Assembly: GCA_030673645.1 (NCBI GenBank)
Contig: DAOVIO010000015.1
Span: 1 to 48,749, forward strand
Origin: JAGLSB01 sp023135955
Lineage (GTDB): Bacteria; Bacteroidota; Bacteroidia; Bacteroidales; GCA-2748055
Length of the DNA: 48,749 nt
Reading direction: 5' to 3'
Below the pieces are notes generated by a model. That model was not told the origin of the DNA and did not search any database. It saw only the letters and a list, made by a program, of their open reading frames with translations. Position 1 is the stretch's first letter; each line of letters begins with the position of its first letter. The position numbers were made by a program, and so were the translations under genes. Of this stretch, positions 42,973 to 48,749 are shown piece by piece.

Positions 42973-43497
42973 ATGAAGTTCTCTACCCTTTCCATTGGTG
43001 GGATGTTCGGAAAACTCCTTGGTCAACCATACAAACCATTTTATCTGATGATTTATGGTAAAAGGTTTCATGGTAAGAGTTCTGTAGCAATGCTACTTGC
43101 TGATGTATTGGTAAAGTCAGGATTGAAAGTGCTTTATGTTTCAAATGAGGAAGGCGTGAAAGGTTCGCTTCAAGAAAAGCTATTGCGACTAAAAATAAGT
43201 AGCCCAATCGACTTTGTGGAGAACTACAATTCAAGTCAATTCAGGGGTTACGATGCGGTTTTCTTTGATAGTACTCAAACTGTAGGTATGAAACCCGATG
43301 AGTTTAAAGCACTCAAAAGACAATACCCAAATACCTCATTTATCCTTGTTTTTAAAGCGAACCGTGATGGTACTAGCAAAGGCGGGAGCGACTGGGAACA
43401 CGATTGTGATGCCATTATGCACATTGAAAATCAAACAGCAACAATGGAGAAAAATCGCTTCCCGAATGGCAGTTACGAAACCATTAAAATCTTTTAG
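42973..43497 (+). CDS. RecA/RadA-like P-loop ATPase, possible packaging or DNA-handling motor
   Basis: ATPase of 174 residues with Walker A GKRFHGKSS (residues about 31-39) and Walker B-like AVFFDSTQTVG (about 95-105), then KANRDGTSKGGSDWEHDCD, which resembles the end of RecA/RadA-like P-loop domains found at the C-terminus of large proteins in Bacteroidota elements. It is too short for a terminase and lacks a nuclease. The ATG at 42973 is the first normal start, but the frame is open with no stop for more than 120 bases upstream through the 42854-42972 gap, as a Thr/Ser/Pro/Asn-rich linker. The protein may therefore be longer or fused to the preceding one. Confidence 0.65.
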   Translation: MKFSTLSIGGMFGKLLGQPYKPFYLMIYGKRFHGKSSVAMLLADVLVKSGLKVLYVSNEEGVKGSLQEKLLRLKISSPIDFVENYNSSQFRGYDAVFFDSTQTVGMKPDEFKALKRQYPNTSFILVFKANRDGTSKGGSDWEHDCDAIMHIENQTATMEKNRFPNGSYETIKIF

Positions 43498-43500
43498 ACT

Positions 43501-43833
43501 ATGGAGGAAATGACCATAAAATTCTATTGGGTAGTAATTGCTGCATTCAGCTCATTGATTGTTGGTGTGGTGTCTTTTATCATTCGCAATGCGCTTTCAA
43601 AAAATGCGACTAAAGAAACAGTGGAAGCCAAAACCGATTTGCTTGAAAAGGACATTACTCATCTCACAAAAGAACTGAATTCCTGCGAGAGCAAATTTAC
43701 TGTTCTGCATAAACGAGTCTCTGATTTAAGAGACAGCTCCAAGGAAATATATGTGAGTAAAGAACTATTCCACCAGACCATTAAGCAGCTTAACGAAAAG
43801 CTTGACACCATCTTAAAATTTGTAGAGAAATAA
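43501..43833 (+). CDS. Single-pass membrane coiled-coil protein, spanin/holin-associated type
   Basis: Protein of 110 residues: N-terminal membrane helix (about 7-28, FYWVVIAAFSSLIVGVVSFI) and a long coiled coil (about 40-108). The layout matches small proteins of phage lysis cassettes or cell-envelope connectors, but no family can be named. It lies just upstream of the holin and endolysin, 4 bases after the ATPase. The 43834-43926 gap has no gene. Confidence 0.55.
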   Translation: MEEMTIKFYWVVIAAFSSLIVGVVSFIIRNALSKNATKETVEAKTDLLEKDITHLTKELNSCESKFTVLHKRVSDLRDSSKEIYVSKELFHQTIKQLNEKLDTILKFVEK

Positions 43834-43926
43834 TGAACCGAGCATATAAAAACACAACATTAAATTTTTTGATTGATTGGCTTTTATATGCGAGTTCCAT
43901 TTGACCTTAAAATATAGACACAACAA

Positions 43927-44337
43927 ATGAAACTATTTAAAAAACTGGCAAGTGCAGGAACAGCAGAAGTCCTCAAAGAAGGCACAAAACTCATTGATGA
44001 GATTTTTACCACAAAAGAGGAAAAGCTTCAGGGAAAAATGGAGCTATTTAAAATGGCAGTTACCGATCGCGATTCTGCAAGAGATCTGTATGCACAGGAT
44101 AGTTGGTTACAAAAGGTCTTTGCTATTTTCTTTCTATTTGCATGGATTGGACTAACCACCTTAATGCTCAATTATTTTGTGTTTCAAAGCATACAATTAC
44201 AAGATTGGCAAATAGCCTTTGTAAGTAGTATTAACGGAGGTATATCAACCAAACTAAGCACCATCATTGACTTCCTTTTTGGCGGTGCAATTAGCGGAGT
44301 AAACAATGTAAACCTAAAATCTAAACGCAAGGCATGA
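43927..44337 (+). CDS. Holin (3TM type)
   Basis: Protein of 136 residues that fits the 3TM holin family of phages: a helical, charged N-terminus (KLIDEIFTTKEEKLQGK), a central membrane region (LQKVFAIFFLFAWIGLTTLM and LNYFVFQ), and a last hydrophobic segment (IDFLFGGAISGVN) followed by a basic tail. Holins make pores in the inner membrane at a set time to release endolysin. Its stop overlaps the start of the endolysin gene (ATGA at 44334-44337). Confidence 0.78.
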   Translation: MKLFKKLASAGTAEVLKEGTKLIDEIFTTKEEKLQGKMELFKMAVTDRDSARDLYAQDSWLQKVFAIFFLFAWIGLTTLMLNYFVFQSIQLQDWQIAFVSSINGGISTKLSTIIDFLFGGAISGVNNVNLKSKRKA

Positions 44338-44897
44338 AGACATTCGATGAACTCTTTGATGGAGTTATAAAACACGAGGGATACTATGCCAATGTTACTG
44401 GAGACAGAGGTGGTGAAACCTATATGGGAGTTGCCCGGAATCTTCACCCTAAATGGCAGGGTTGGGCAATAATTGATGATTATAAAGAAATGCATGGTGC
44501 AATCAAACGAAATACAAAAATTGACAATCCTGAATTAACTCAATTTGTAAAGGACTTCTACAAACATACATTTTATGACCACTACCGCATTGGCAGTATT
44601 AACAATGGCTCATTACAAGAAATCATCTTTGATTGGTGCGTTAATAGCGGACATTGGGGAAGTAGTGGCGTTCAACGAGTATTAAATCAGTTTCTCAATG
44701 CTGACTTAAAAATGGATGGGATTATAGGGAAACACACGCTTTCTGTAATGAATGCTTGTGAACCTAGAACTTTATTTAATGCTATCAAAAAAGCTCGGAT
44801 AAGGTATTATTATACAATTTCAAAGAAGGGGCAAAATCATAAGTTTTTAAAGGGGTGGTTGAGAAGAATTGATTCAATTCAATTCCTCTCCAGTTAA
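44334..44897 (+). CDS. GH108 endolysin (N-acetylmuramidase)
   Basis: Cell-wall hydrolase of 187 residues of glycoside hydrolase family 108 with the typical catalytic segment KHEGYYAN (general acid E15) and TGDRGGETYMGV (residues about 22-33), and a C-terminal peptidoglycan-binding domain typical of the family with W.NSGHWGSSGVQ and DGIIGKHTL. Phage endolysins of this type are known. The holin overlap confirms a lysis cassette. It is the last gene of the long plus-strand string. Confidence 0.9.
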   Translation: MKTFDELFDGVIKHEGYYANVTGDRGGETYMGVARNLHPKWQGWAIIDDYKEMHGAIKRNTKIDNPELTQFVKDFYKHTFYDHYRIGSINNGSLQEIIFDWCVNSGHWGSSGVQRVLNQFLNADLKMDGIIGKHTLSVMNACEPRTLFNAIKKARIRYYYTISKKGQNHKFLKGWLRRIDSIQFLSS

Positions 44898-44906
44898 CCA
44901 CTCCAA

Positions 44907-45335
44907 TTAAAATCGTAGAAAAGAGAACATTTGCTTCCAAAATGATTTTTTAGTTGAAGTTAGCTTAACTTCAACTTCTCTATTGATTTTATCTAATCTT
45001 CTATTAAAATCAATACGGTTTTTTGACCATTTTTCAGCCCAAATTACTTCACTGCCTCTTATCCAATAATGAGATTGACATTCAAATCTCCAATTACCTA
45101 TTGAAGGATATAAGGAAATACTTTCTCCATTATAAATCAACTCCCAATCATTCGGTGATATTGGCGTAACAACTTCATTACCACAGCCGCACATGCATTT
45201 ATGCACGGCTGTGTTGTAATGAGTTGTAATATACACAACACTCTCTTCAAGCAAATCAGGAATTGTCTCAACAAACTTAAATTTCGCCTTTTCCTCATTA
45301 GATTCAACATGCCAAACAACATATTTAAAATTCAC
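44907..45335 (-). CDS. DUF6527 family protein, likely zinc-binding
   Basis: Protein of 142 residues on the minus strand with the DUF6527 pattern: HKCMCGCGNEVV (closely spaced cysteines), a central ISLYPSIGNW and FECQSHYWIRG. The cysteines and His suggest a metal site. DUF6527 genes are found in several conflict-type contexts; the biochemical role is unknown. It is divergent from the small plus-strand gene at 45398, with a palindromic operator between. Probably an accessory (moron) gene of the virus-like element. Confidence 0.78.
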   Translation of the reverse strand: MNFKYVVWHVESNEEKAKFKFVETIPDLLEESVVYITTHYNTAVHKCMCGCGNEVVTPISPNDWELIYNGESISLYPSIGNWRFECQSHYWIRGSEVIWAEKWSKNRIDFNRRLDKINREVEVKLTSTKKSFWKQMFSFLRF

Positions 45336-45350
45336 TTTTAATTACCAAAT

Positions 45351-45387
45351 GTACGTATATTTAGCACATTATACCATATATACGTAC
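45351..45387. promoter_or_regulatory. Palindromic operator in a divergent promoter
   Basis: Perfect 10-bp inverted repeat GTACGTATAT (45351-45360) / ATATACGTAC (45378-45387) with a 17-bp spacer, in the 62-base space between the DUF6527 gene (minus) and the 71-residue gene (plus). A box TATATTTA overlaps the left arm, close to the -7 consensus TAnnTTTG. Arm spacing of 27 bp between centres fits a dimeric repressor contacting well-spaced sites. Confidence 0.65.
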
Positions 45388-45397
45388 TATTAATTTT

Positions 45398-45613
45398 ATG
45401 ATCCGTGATTTAAAAAGACTTTTTGTAGCAATAAATGACAATAAAGTGGTTTGTTTTAATACAAACCTCTCTGCATTTATAAGGGATTTTAAGAAACAAC
45501 GCAGGGGATTAAAAAGTCTCTCATTCTACTCAAAGGAGTTTAAGACAAAGGATATTATTGTATTCTTTGACGAGGACAAAGGGGAGATGTATCATTTGCA
45601 GAAAGTTCTGTAG
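45398..45613 (+). CDS. Small hypothetical protein divergent from DUF6527
   Basis: Protein of 71 residues, no family recognised: a basic helix (IRDLKRLFVAI), beta-like NDNKVVCFNTN, a basic helix AFIRDFKKQRRGLK, and strands DIIVFFDEDKGEMYHL. It shares the palindromic control region with DUF6527 and may be its partner or the local regulator that binds this operator. The gap 45614-45833 after it is very AT-rich and holds a promoter (below) but no supported gene. Confidence 0.5.
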   Translation: MIRDLKRLFVAINDNKVVCFNTNLSAFIRDFKKQRRGLKSLSFYSKEFKTKDIIVFFDEDKGEMYHLQKVL

Positions 45614-45780
45614 TTGTGTTTTCTTACAGGTAAAAATATGGCAACTATATATGTTTACACTAAATAGAGAGATTTTTTTCAGTTTAAAATTAAACTATTT
45701 TTCTATTTTACTTGCATTTAGCATGAAAATTGCATTATATTTACATTATAATAGTCCTTTATTATTTGAAAATAAACTTG

Positions 45781-45788
45781 TATCTTTG
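45781..45788 (+). promoter_or_regulatory. Bacteroidota -7 box upstream of the DUF5678/retropepsin pair
   Basis: TATCTTTG is an exact match to TAnnTTTG, 45 bases before the start codon at 45834. A TTTG is found upstream (45765-45768) but with short spacing to the -7 box, so the -33 element is uncertain. Confidence 0.55.
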
Positions 45789-45833
45789 CAACCTTTTTTC
45801 TAACTTGTTAGTATATACTAAAACGACTATATA

Positions 45834-46010
45834 ATGGAGCCTAAAAATAATACAGAAAAAGACAATTATTTTGCCGTTTCTATTTCTGATAATGACAAAG
45901 TCATCTCAACAGGTAGCTCTATGCAATCAGTTATTGAAAAAGCTGATAAAATCGGAGAGCCTTATATGATTGCACCCGTAATGGATAAAAATATGACCTA
46001 TATACTTTAA
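45834..46010 (+). CDS. DUF5678-like small protein
   Basis: Protein of 58 residues: NYFAVSISDNDKVISTGSS, a helix MQSVIEKADKIG and a final strand. The order 'aromatic-Ala-Val ... gly-x-x ... helix of lys/ala ... pro-x-x-ile/val' fits DUF5678, a small domain found in archaea and bacteria. The stop overlaps the start of the retropepsin gene (TAATG), so translation is coupled. It may bind, inhibit or be processed by that protease. Confidence 0.55.
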   Translation: MEPKNNTEKDNYFAVSISDNDKVISTGSSMQSVIEKADKIGEPYMIAPVMDKNMTYIL

Positions 46011-46441
46011 TGGTGTATGATTACAGGTTTCTAAAAAACCTTAATAACGGGCGACGCAGACCAACTATCCCTCTTAGGATAATCAATCCACACACGAAGC
46101 AATCAAACATTTTCGCTTGCCTCCTTGATACTGGTGCAGACGATAGTCTTTTTAATTATGATCTAGTAAAATCCTTGGGGCATAATCTAAAGGGGAATGG
46201 AGTAGAAAGCAATGTTACAAGTGGAATTGAAGGAAACGACTTATCTGTATGGAAACATACTTTTATACTAGAATTACTACATCCAAAATCAAGTGATGTA
46301 ATATGGAGAAGTGCAGAAATTCAAATTAGTTGCCACGAAAAATCCAACGTCCCGAATCTTCTAGGTACTGATACATTTTTGAATAATTTCACAATAACTT
46401 TTGATTACGCAGACGAATCTGTTAGATTTCACAATATCTAA
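46010..46441 (+). CDS. Retropepsin-like aspartic protease
   Basis: Protein of 143 residues with the retroviral-type aspartic protease motif LLDTGADDS (catalytic D40) and a second family hallmark, LLGTDTFL, near residue 114, corresponding to the hydrophobic-hydrophobic-Gly element that supports the active site. A homodimer is expected, as each chain gives one Asp. Bacterial members are mostly of unknown function. It forms a two-gene unit with the DUF5678-like gene. It is not part of a retroelement: no reverse transcriptase or gag is nearby. Confidence 0.82.
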   Translation: MVYDYRFLKNLNNGRRRPTIPLRIINPHTKQSNIFACLLDTGADDSLFNYDLVKSLGHNLKGNGVESNVTSGIEGNDLSVWKHTFILELLHPKSSDVIWRSAEIQISCHEKSNVPNLLGTDTFLNNFTITFDYADESVRFHNI

Positions 46442-46511
46442 GGATTGCTATTGACTTTGTCGCAATAAAGCCATAAATTTACTTTAGTAATAACCAAAAA
46501 TCCTCAAAATT

Positions 46512-46664
46512 ATGGCTAAAGTACCCGCATTTCACAGCACACATCCTTCTGCAACTGTTTATCATGACAACAATAGTTGCACTGAAGGAAATAATATCGA
46601 AAGTAGATATAAAAGTTCAGGAACCGCCGGAAGACCTAAATGTGATCATTGCAAAAGGCTGTAG
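46512..46664 (+). CDS. Small Cys-containing hypothetical protein
   Basis: Protein of 50 residues: MAKVPAFHSTHPSATVYHDN, then SCTEGNNIESRYKSSGTAGR and a terminal CDHCKRL. The three Cys and several His suggest metal binding. Similar short proteins with 'NCTEGNNIE ... GRP.C..C' occur in Bacteroidota as unnamed conserved proteins. It is followed by a strong terminator, which supports an independent transcript. Confidence 0.65.
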   Translation: MAKVPAFHSTHPSATVYHDNNSCTEGNNIESRYKSSGTAGRPKCDHCKRL

Positions 46665-46685
46665 TTTCTGACCAGTAATTTAAAG

Positions 46686-46717
46686 AATACCCCTTATAAA
46701 CTTTGGGGTATTTTTTT
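46686..46717 (+). terminator. Rho-independent terminator
   Basis: Perfect 8-bp stem AATACCCC / GGGGTATT followed by a run of T's, just past the small Cys-containing gene. Confidence 0.85.
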
Positions 46718-46788
46718 GTGTGCTTTATTTGAAGTTTCACAATTTGTATTTGTTAGGAAATAAATATTAAAGTTATCAAATAATCAAT

Positions 46789-47211
46789 ATGGAAGATCAC
46801 GAAATAAAAGATGCCATTCTAAGAAAGCTAAGTAATTATAATGAAGAAGACAATAGAATTATTAACCTAGACACCTCTAACTTTAAAGAATTGCAAATAA
46901 AAAATGAATTAATTATTGCTTACTTCGAGGAAATTGAATCAGATGGCTACATCAAAAAAAGATCAGGATTTGGTCATACCGTTCAAATTGCTCCTGCTGG
47001 GGTAAAATTCCATAGGGATGGTGGATATACTAAGGAAAAAGAAGTAGAGCAAGAGCAGGAAGCGGAACAAGTTAAAAGGGATGAAAAACTTGATAAACTA
47101 AATAGTTTAAGCATTGCGACTCTTAAATTTGATCTGCCCATAAAGATTATTACTGCAATAATCGCTATAGCAGGATTGACAATTTCATTGATTGCTATTA
47201 TACAAGATTAA
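46789..47211 (+). CDS. Winged-helix-like protein with C-terminal membrane helix
   Basis: Protein of 140 residues. The first 75 resemble a winged-helix domain (AYFEEIESDGYIKKRSGFGH and VQIAPAGVKF as the wing). A Glu/Lys coiled segment (about 80-100) follows and then a membrane helix (about 117-138, IKIITAIIAIAGLTISLIAII). A soluble reader domain joined to a C-terminal anchor would suit a membrane-tethered sensor or a phage-defence effector. No family can be named. Confidence 0.6.
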   Translation: MEDHEIKDAILRKLSNYNEEDNRIINLDTSNFKELQIKNELIIAYFEEIESDGYIKKRSGFGHTVQIAPAGVKFHRDGGYTKEKEVEQEQEAEQVKRDEKLDKLNSLSIATLKFDLPIKIITAIIAIAGLTISLIAIIQD

Positions 47212-47312
47212 TTTATGACAACTTGTGGTCAAATAGAGATTACGCATGGGTGTTTAAAATTCCAATTACAATAAACCTGCTATAAAACATATTTTACTCC
47301 AATCACACATCG

Positions 47313-47320
47313 TATATTTG
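47313..47320 (+). promoter_or_regulatory. Bacteroidota -7 box for the structured leader
   Basis: TATATTTG, an exact TAnnTTTG match. Transcription would start near 47327 and run through about 160 bases of leader before the small gene at 47490. The gap 47212-47489 has no other supported gene. Confidence 0.55.
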
Positions 47321-47327
47321 CACTACG

Positions 47328-47489
47328 ATACTTATGAAGTAAATAATCCTCCAGAATCAATCAACCGAATCTCTAGGAATTTATTTTAAAGGATGAATCC
47401 CGGTTCCTACAGGCCGGGATTTTTGCGATCTGTAGGTCGCATAGGTAGGAGGTCAACCTAGAGCATGACCTCGGAAAGGAGGATTGTTT
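47328..47489 (+). promoter_or_regulatory. Structured 5' leader with attenuator-like hairpin and strong Shine-Dalgarno
   Basis: Three hairpins in a row: AATCCCGG/CCGGGATT (47396-47403 with 47414-47421, then a T run, terminator-like); GCGATC/GGTCGC (47425-47430 with 47435-47440); GAGGTCA/TGACCTC (47449-47455 with 47466-47472). The loop of the first contains CCTACA, which is complementary to TGTAGG in the second, allowing a kissing or alternative pairing. AAAGGAGGA (47475-47483) follows, 6 bases before the ATG. Such a strong Shine-Dalgarno is rare in Bacteroidota. Confidence 0.55.
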
Positions 47490-47621
47490 ATGGACAAGTA
47501 TCGTACCGTAAATGGTGAACTGCAAATGCTGATATTCCCTAAGTACATTCGCAAGAATGGAAAGGTGGTTTATCCAAAGAAAGCTAAAAGCTTTTGTTTT
47601 TGGGTTCCTATAAAAGGCTAA
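47490..47621 (+). CDS. Small 43-residue protein
   Basis: Encodes MDKYRTVNGELQMLIFPKYI followed by RKNGKVVYPKKAKSFCFWVPIKG-like residues (stop at 47621): basic and beta-like, no family recognised. The strong ribosome site, dedicated promoter, structured leader and following terminator together support it as a real, expressed gene despite its size. It lies just before the integrase gene on the opposite strand. Confidence 0.6.
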   Translation: MDKYRTVNGELQMLIFPKYIRKNGKVVYPKKAKSFCFWVPIKG

Positions 47622-47637
47622 GCATAGCCGTTTCGGG

Positions 47638-47660
47638 GGGAGTTGTAGGACTCCCTTTTT
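47638..47660 (+). terminator. Rho-independent terminator
   Basis: GGGAGT / ACTCCC stem with a 6-base loop (TGTAGG) followed by five T's. It closes the transcript of the 43-residue gene. Confidence 0.75.
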
Positions 47661-47704
47661 CCCATTCTTACAATCTTATTCAAATACGTCAAAGAACTTT
47701 TTTT

Positions 47705-47736
47705 TGAAGCTTCATAGGTTAATCCCCGTGAAGCTT
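47705..47736. repeat. Short palindrome and repeat near the integrase 3' end
   Basis: TGAAGCTTCA (47705-47714) is palindromic and TGAAGCTT recurs at 47729-47736. The position just beyond the integrase stop could suit a terminator arm or recombination-site element. Neither can be shown here. Confidence 0.3.
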
Positions 47737-47803
47737 TATCTTTATTGTCAAAATTTCAAATTATCCCCACTGTCCTAATATGGATAGGTGCGAATTATTA
47801 TTA

Positions 47804-48749
47804 TTAGAATGCTGTTAAATGCTTAGCAACTTCCTTTTTCTTATCATCCTCAAAGCTATCAAGATAAAGCTCGGTAGTGCGTAAATCATTATGGCCTAAG
47901 CTTTCAGAAATAAATTCAGTTGAAACCCCGGAGCGTTTTAAAACGGTTGAAAAGCTATGACGGGCTGTATAGGTAGTTACGATCTTCTCTATACCTACTT
48001 CCTTAGCAATTTTTTTTATGTTGTCATTTGTTCTTTTAATAAGCCTGTCTAAACTTCGGCGAATTTGCTTTTCATTCATATCCTCCGATATGTGGCTGAA
48101 AACATAATTATTAGGTGTATGATCTTTACTGCCCCATTTGTCAATGATTCGTTCTAAATCCTCTGTTAATGGCACACTTATTGGTTTGGCGGACTTGCAA
48201 GTTTTTTGAGTTTTACGTCGAATAAAGGTTATAAAATCGCTATCCATATTTTTGTATTTTAACCTTACAATATCATTCATGTTTGCTCCATTCATTAAAT
48301 AGCTGAACAGCCATAAATCCCTTGCTTCATCACGACTAGAAAACGCATCACAGGAATAGTTATATATTTTTTCAATTTCATTGATTTTTAAGGCTTTCTT
48401 AACGTTTCTTCCTTCTGGCAGGATATATCCATCTCTACCAAAGGGGTAAATATCTTTCGGAAGAGCCCCTTCTCGATGGGCAATTTTAAAAATAGTTCTT
48501 GTGGATGCCATATAGGTTTTTATAGATGACAATGAAAGACCCTGAGTAATCATCCACCGCTCATACTTTTCCAATTCATGTACAGTTAGCTCTCTGAAAT
48601 CAATGCGACTGCTACTAAAATACTTTTTTAGGTTTCGCATGGTCGTTGTAAATTGCGCCCAACTACACAACTGGTCATTTTCTCCAAATTCTTTGATTCT
48701 TCTTTCAAAATAATAGATAATATTGGATAAGTCACCTCCTGAAATACCA
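47804..48749 (-). CDS. Tyrosine recombinase/integrase, N-terminus beyond the window
   Basis: Site-specific integrase read on the minus strand. The frame is open to the right edge, so the start is outside; at least 314 residues are seen. A SAM-like core-binding domain (LTVHELEKYERWMITQGLS) is followed by the catalytic domain with SYLMNGANMNDIVRL, FIRRKTQKT, TYTARHSFSTVL (box II Arg and His), SESLGHNDLRTTELYL (His and nucleophilic Tyr). In this Bacteroidota subgroup the box I Arg position is taken by the Asn-Gly of 'NGxN', as here. It probably integrates the virus-like element on its left, and its orientation is opposite to that element's genes. Confidence 0.88.
   Translation of the reverse strand, partial: GISGGDLSNIIYYFERRIKEFGENDQLCSWAQFTTTMRNLKKYFSSSRIDFRELTVHELEKYERWMITQGLSLSSIKTYMASTRTIFKIAHREGALPKDIYPFGRDGYILPEGRNVKKALKINEIEKIYNYSCDAFSSRDEARDLWLFSYLMNGANMNDIVRLKYKNMDSDFITFIRRKTQKTCKSAKPISVPLTEDLERIIDKWGSKDHTPNNYVFSHISEDMNEKQIRRSLDRLIKRTNDNIKKIAKEVGIEKIVTTYTARHSFSTVLKRSGVSTEFISESLGHNDLRTTELYLDSFEDDKKKEVAKHLTAF

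Noticed and set aside
24597..44897. Integrative conjugative element
   Set aside because: No relaxase, coupling protein or Tra/VirB gene is seen, whereas holin and endolysin genes are clear.
46010..46441. Retroelement origin suggested by the retroviral-type protease
   Set aside because: No reverse transcriptase, RNase H or gag-like gene and no long terminal repeats are present nearby; bacterial retropepsins occur alone.

Overview
The window comes from a member of the Bacteroidota. The signs are a Bacteroidota-type C-terminal secretion tail (T9SS type A) on a 1354-residue secreted protein, a DUF4249 lipoprotein paired with a TonB-dependent receptor, a tyrosine recombinase of the Bacteroidota kind, promoter -7 boxes of the form TAnnTTTG, and strongly AT-biased DNA. 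I see no rRNA, tRNA or CRISPR array.

Left part (1-12.5 kb) is a co-directional defence island. It opens with a small XRE regulator and a type III restriction-modification locus (mod ... res) in which an AAA ATPase and a DUF4276/TOPRIM-like protein sit between mod and res. It continues with a metallo-beta-lactamase-fold protein, a trypsin-like protease with a C-terminal extension, a small middle protein and an SMC-like ATPase, an arrangement matching ABC-three-component (ABC-3C) conflict systems. Several genes overlap by 4-14 bases, and one good terminator closes the block at 12.5 kb.

Middle part (12.5-21.2 kb) is envelope and secretion biology: DUF4249 lipoprotein plus TonB receptor, then a cluster of secreted proteins (an orphan, a CAP-like protein, and a large transglutaminase/DNRLRE/T9SS protein). 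A decayed IS66 element follows at 21352-23947. Its ends are visible, tnpB and tnpC are broken, it has no target-site duplication, and it is followed at once by the 3' half of a gene whose 5' half is not on the other side. It therefore looks like a rearrangement junction.

Right part (24.6-48.7 kb) is the most unusual piece: a roughly 20 kb plus-strand gene string followed by accessory genes and a tyrosine recombinase that runs off the right edge. It has a clear lysis cassette (3TM holin, GH108 endolysin), a virion-type transglycosylase-like protein with a membrane anchor, a fibre-like protein with nine 49-residue repeats, and a DNA-methyltransferase plus Strawberry-notch helicase pair resembling a split phage P1 DarB. 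I find no terminase, portal, tape measure, tail tube or baseplate gene. Instead there are many small one-helix membrane proteins, a WHy/transglutaminase membrane protein, and two adjacent beta-rich proteins, one with a very basic arm, that could be capsid proteins. I read this as a candidate integrated tailless, possibly membrane-containing, virus. Capsid assignment is inference.

Between the lysis genes and the integrase lie small accessory units: a DUF6527 gene and a divergent small gene sharing a palindromic operator, a DUF5678-like/retropepsin pair with a TAATG junction, a small Cys-containing protein, a winged-helix/membrane protein, and a 43-residue protein behind a structured leader with an unusually strong Shine-Dalgarno sequence.
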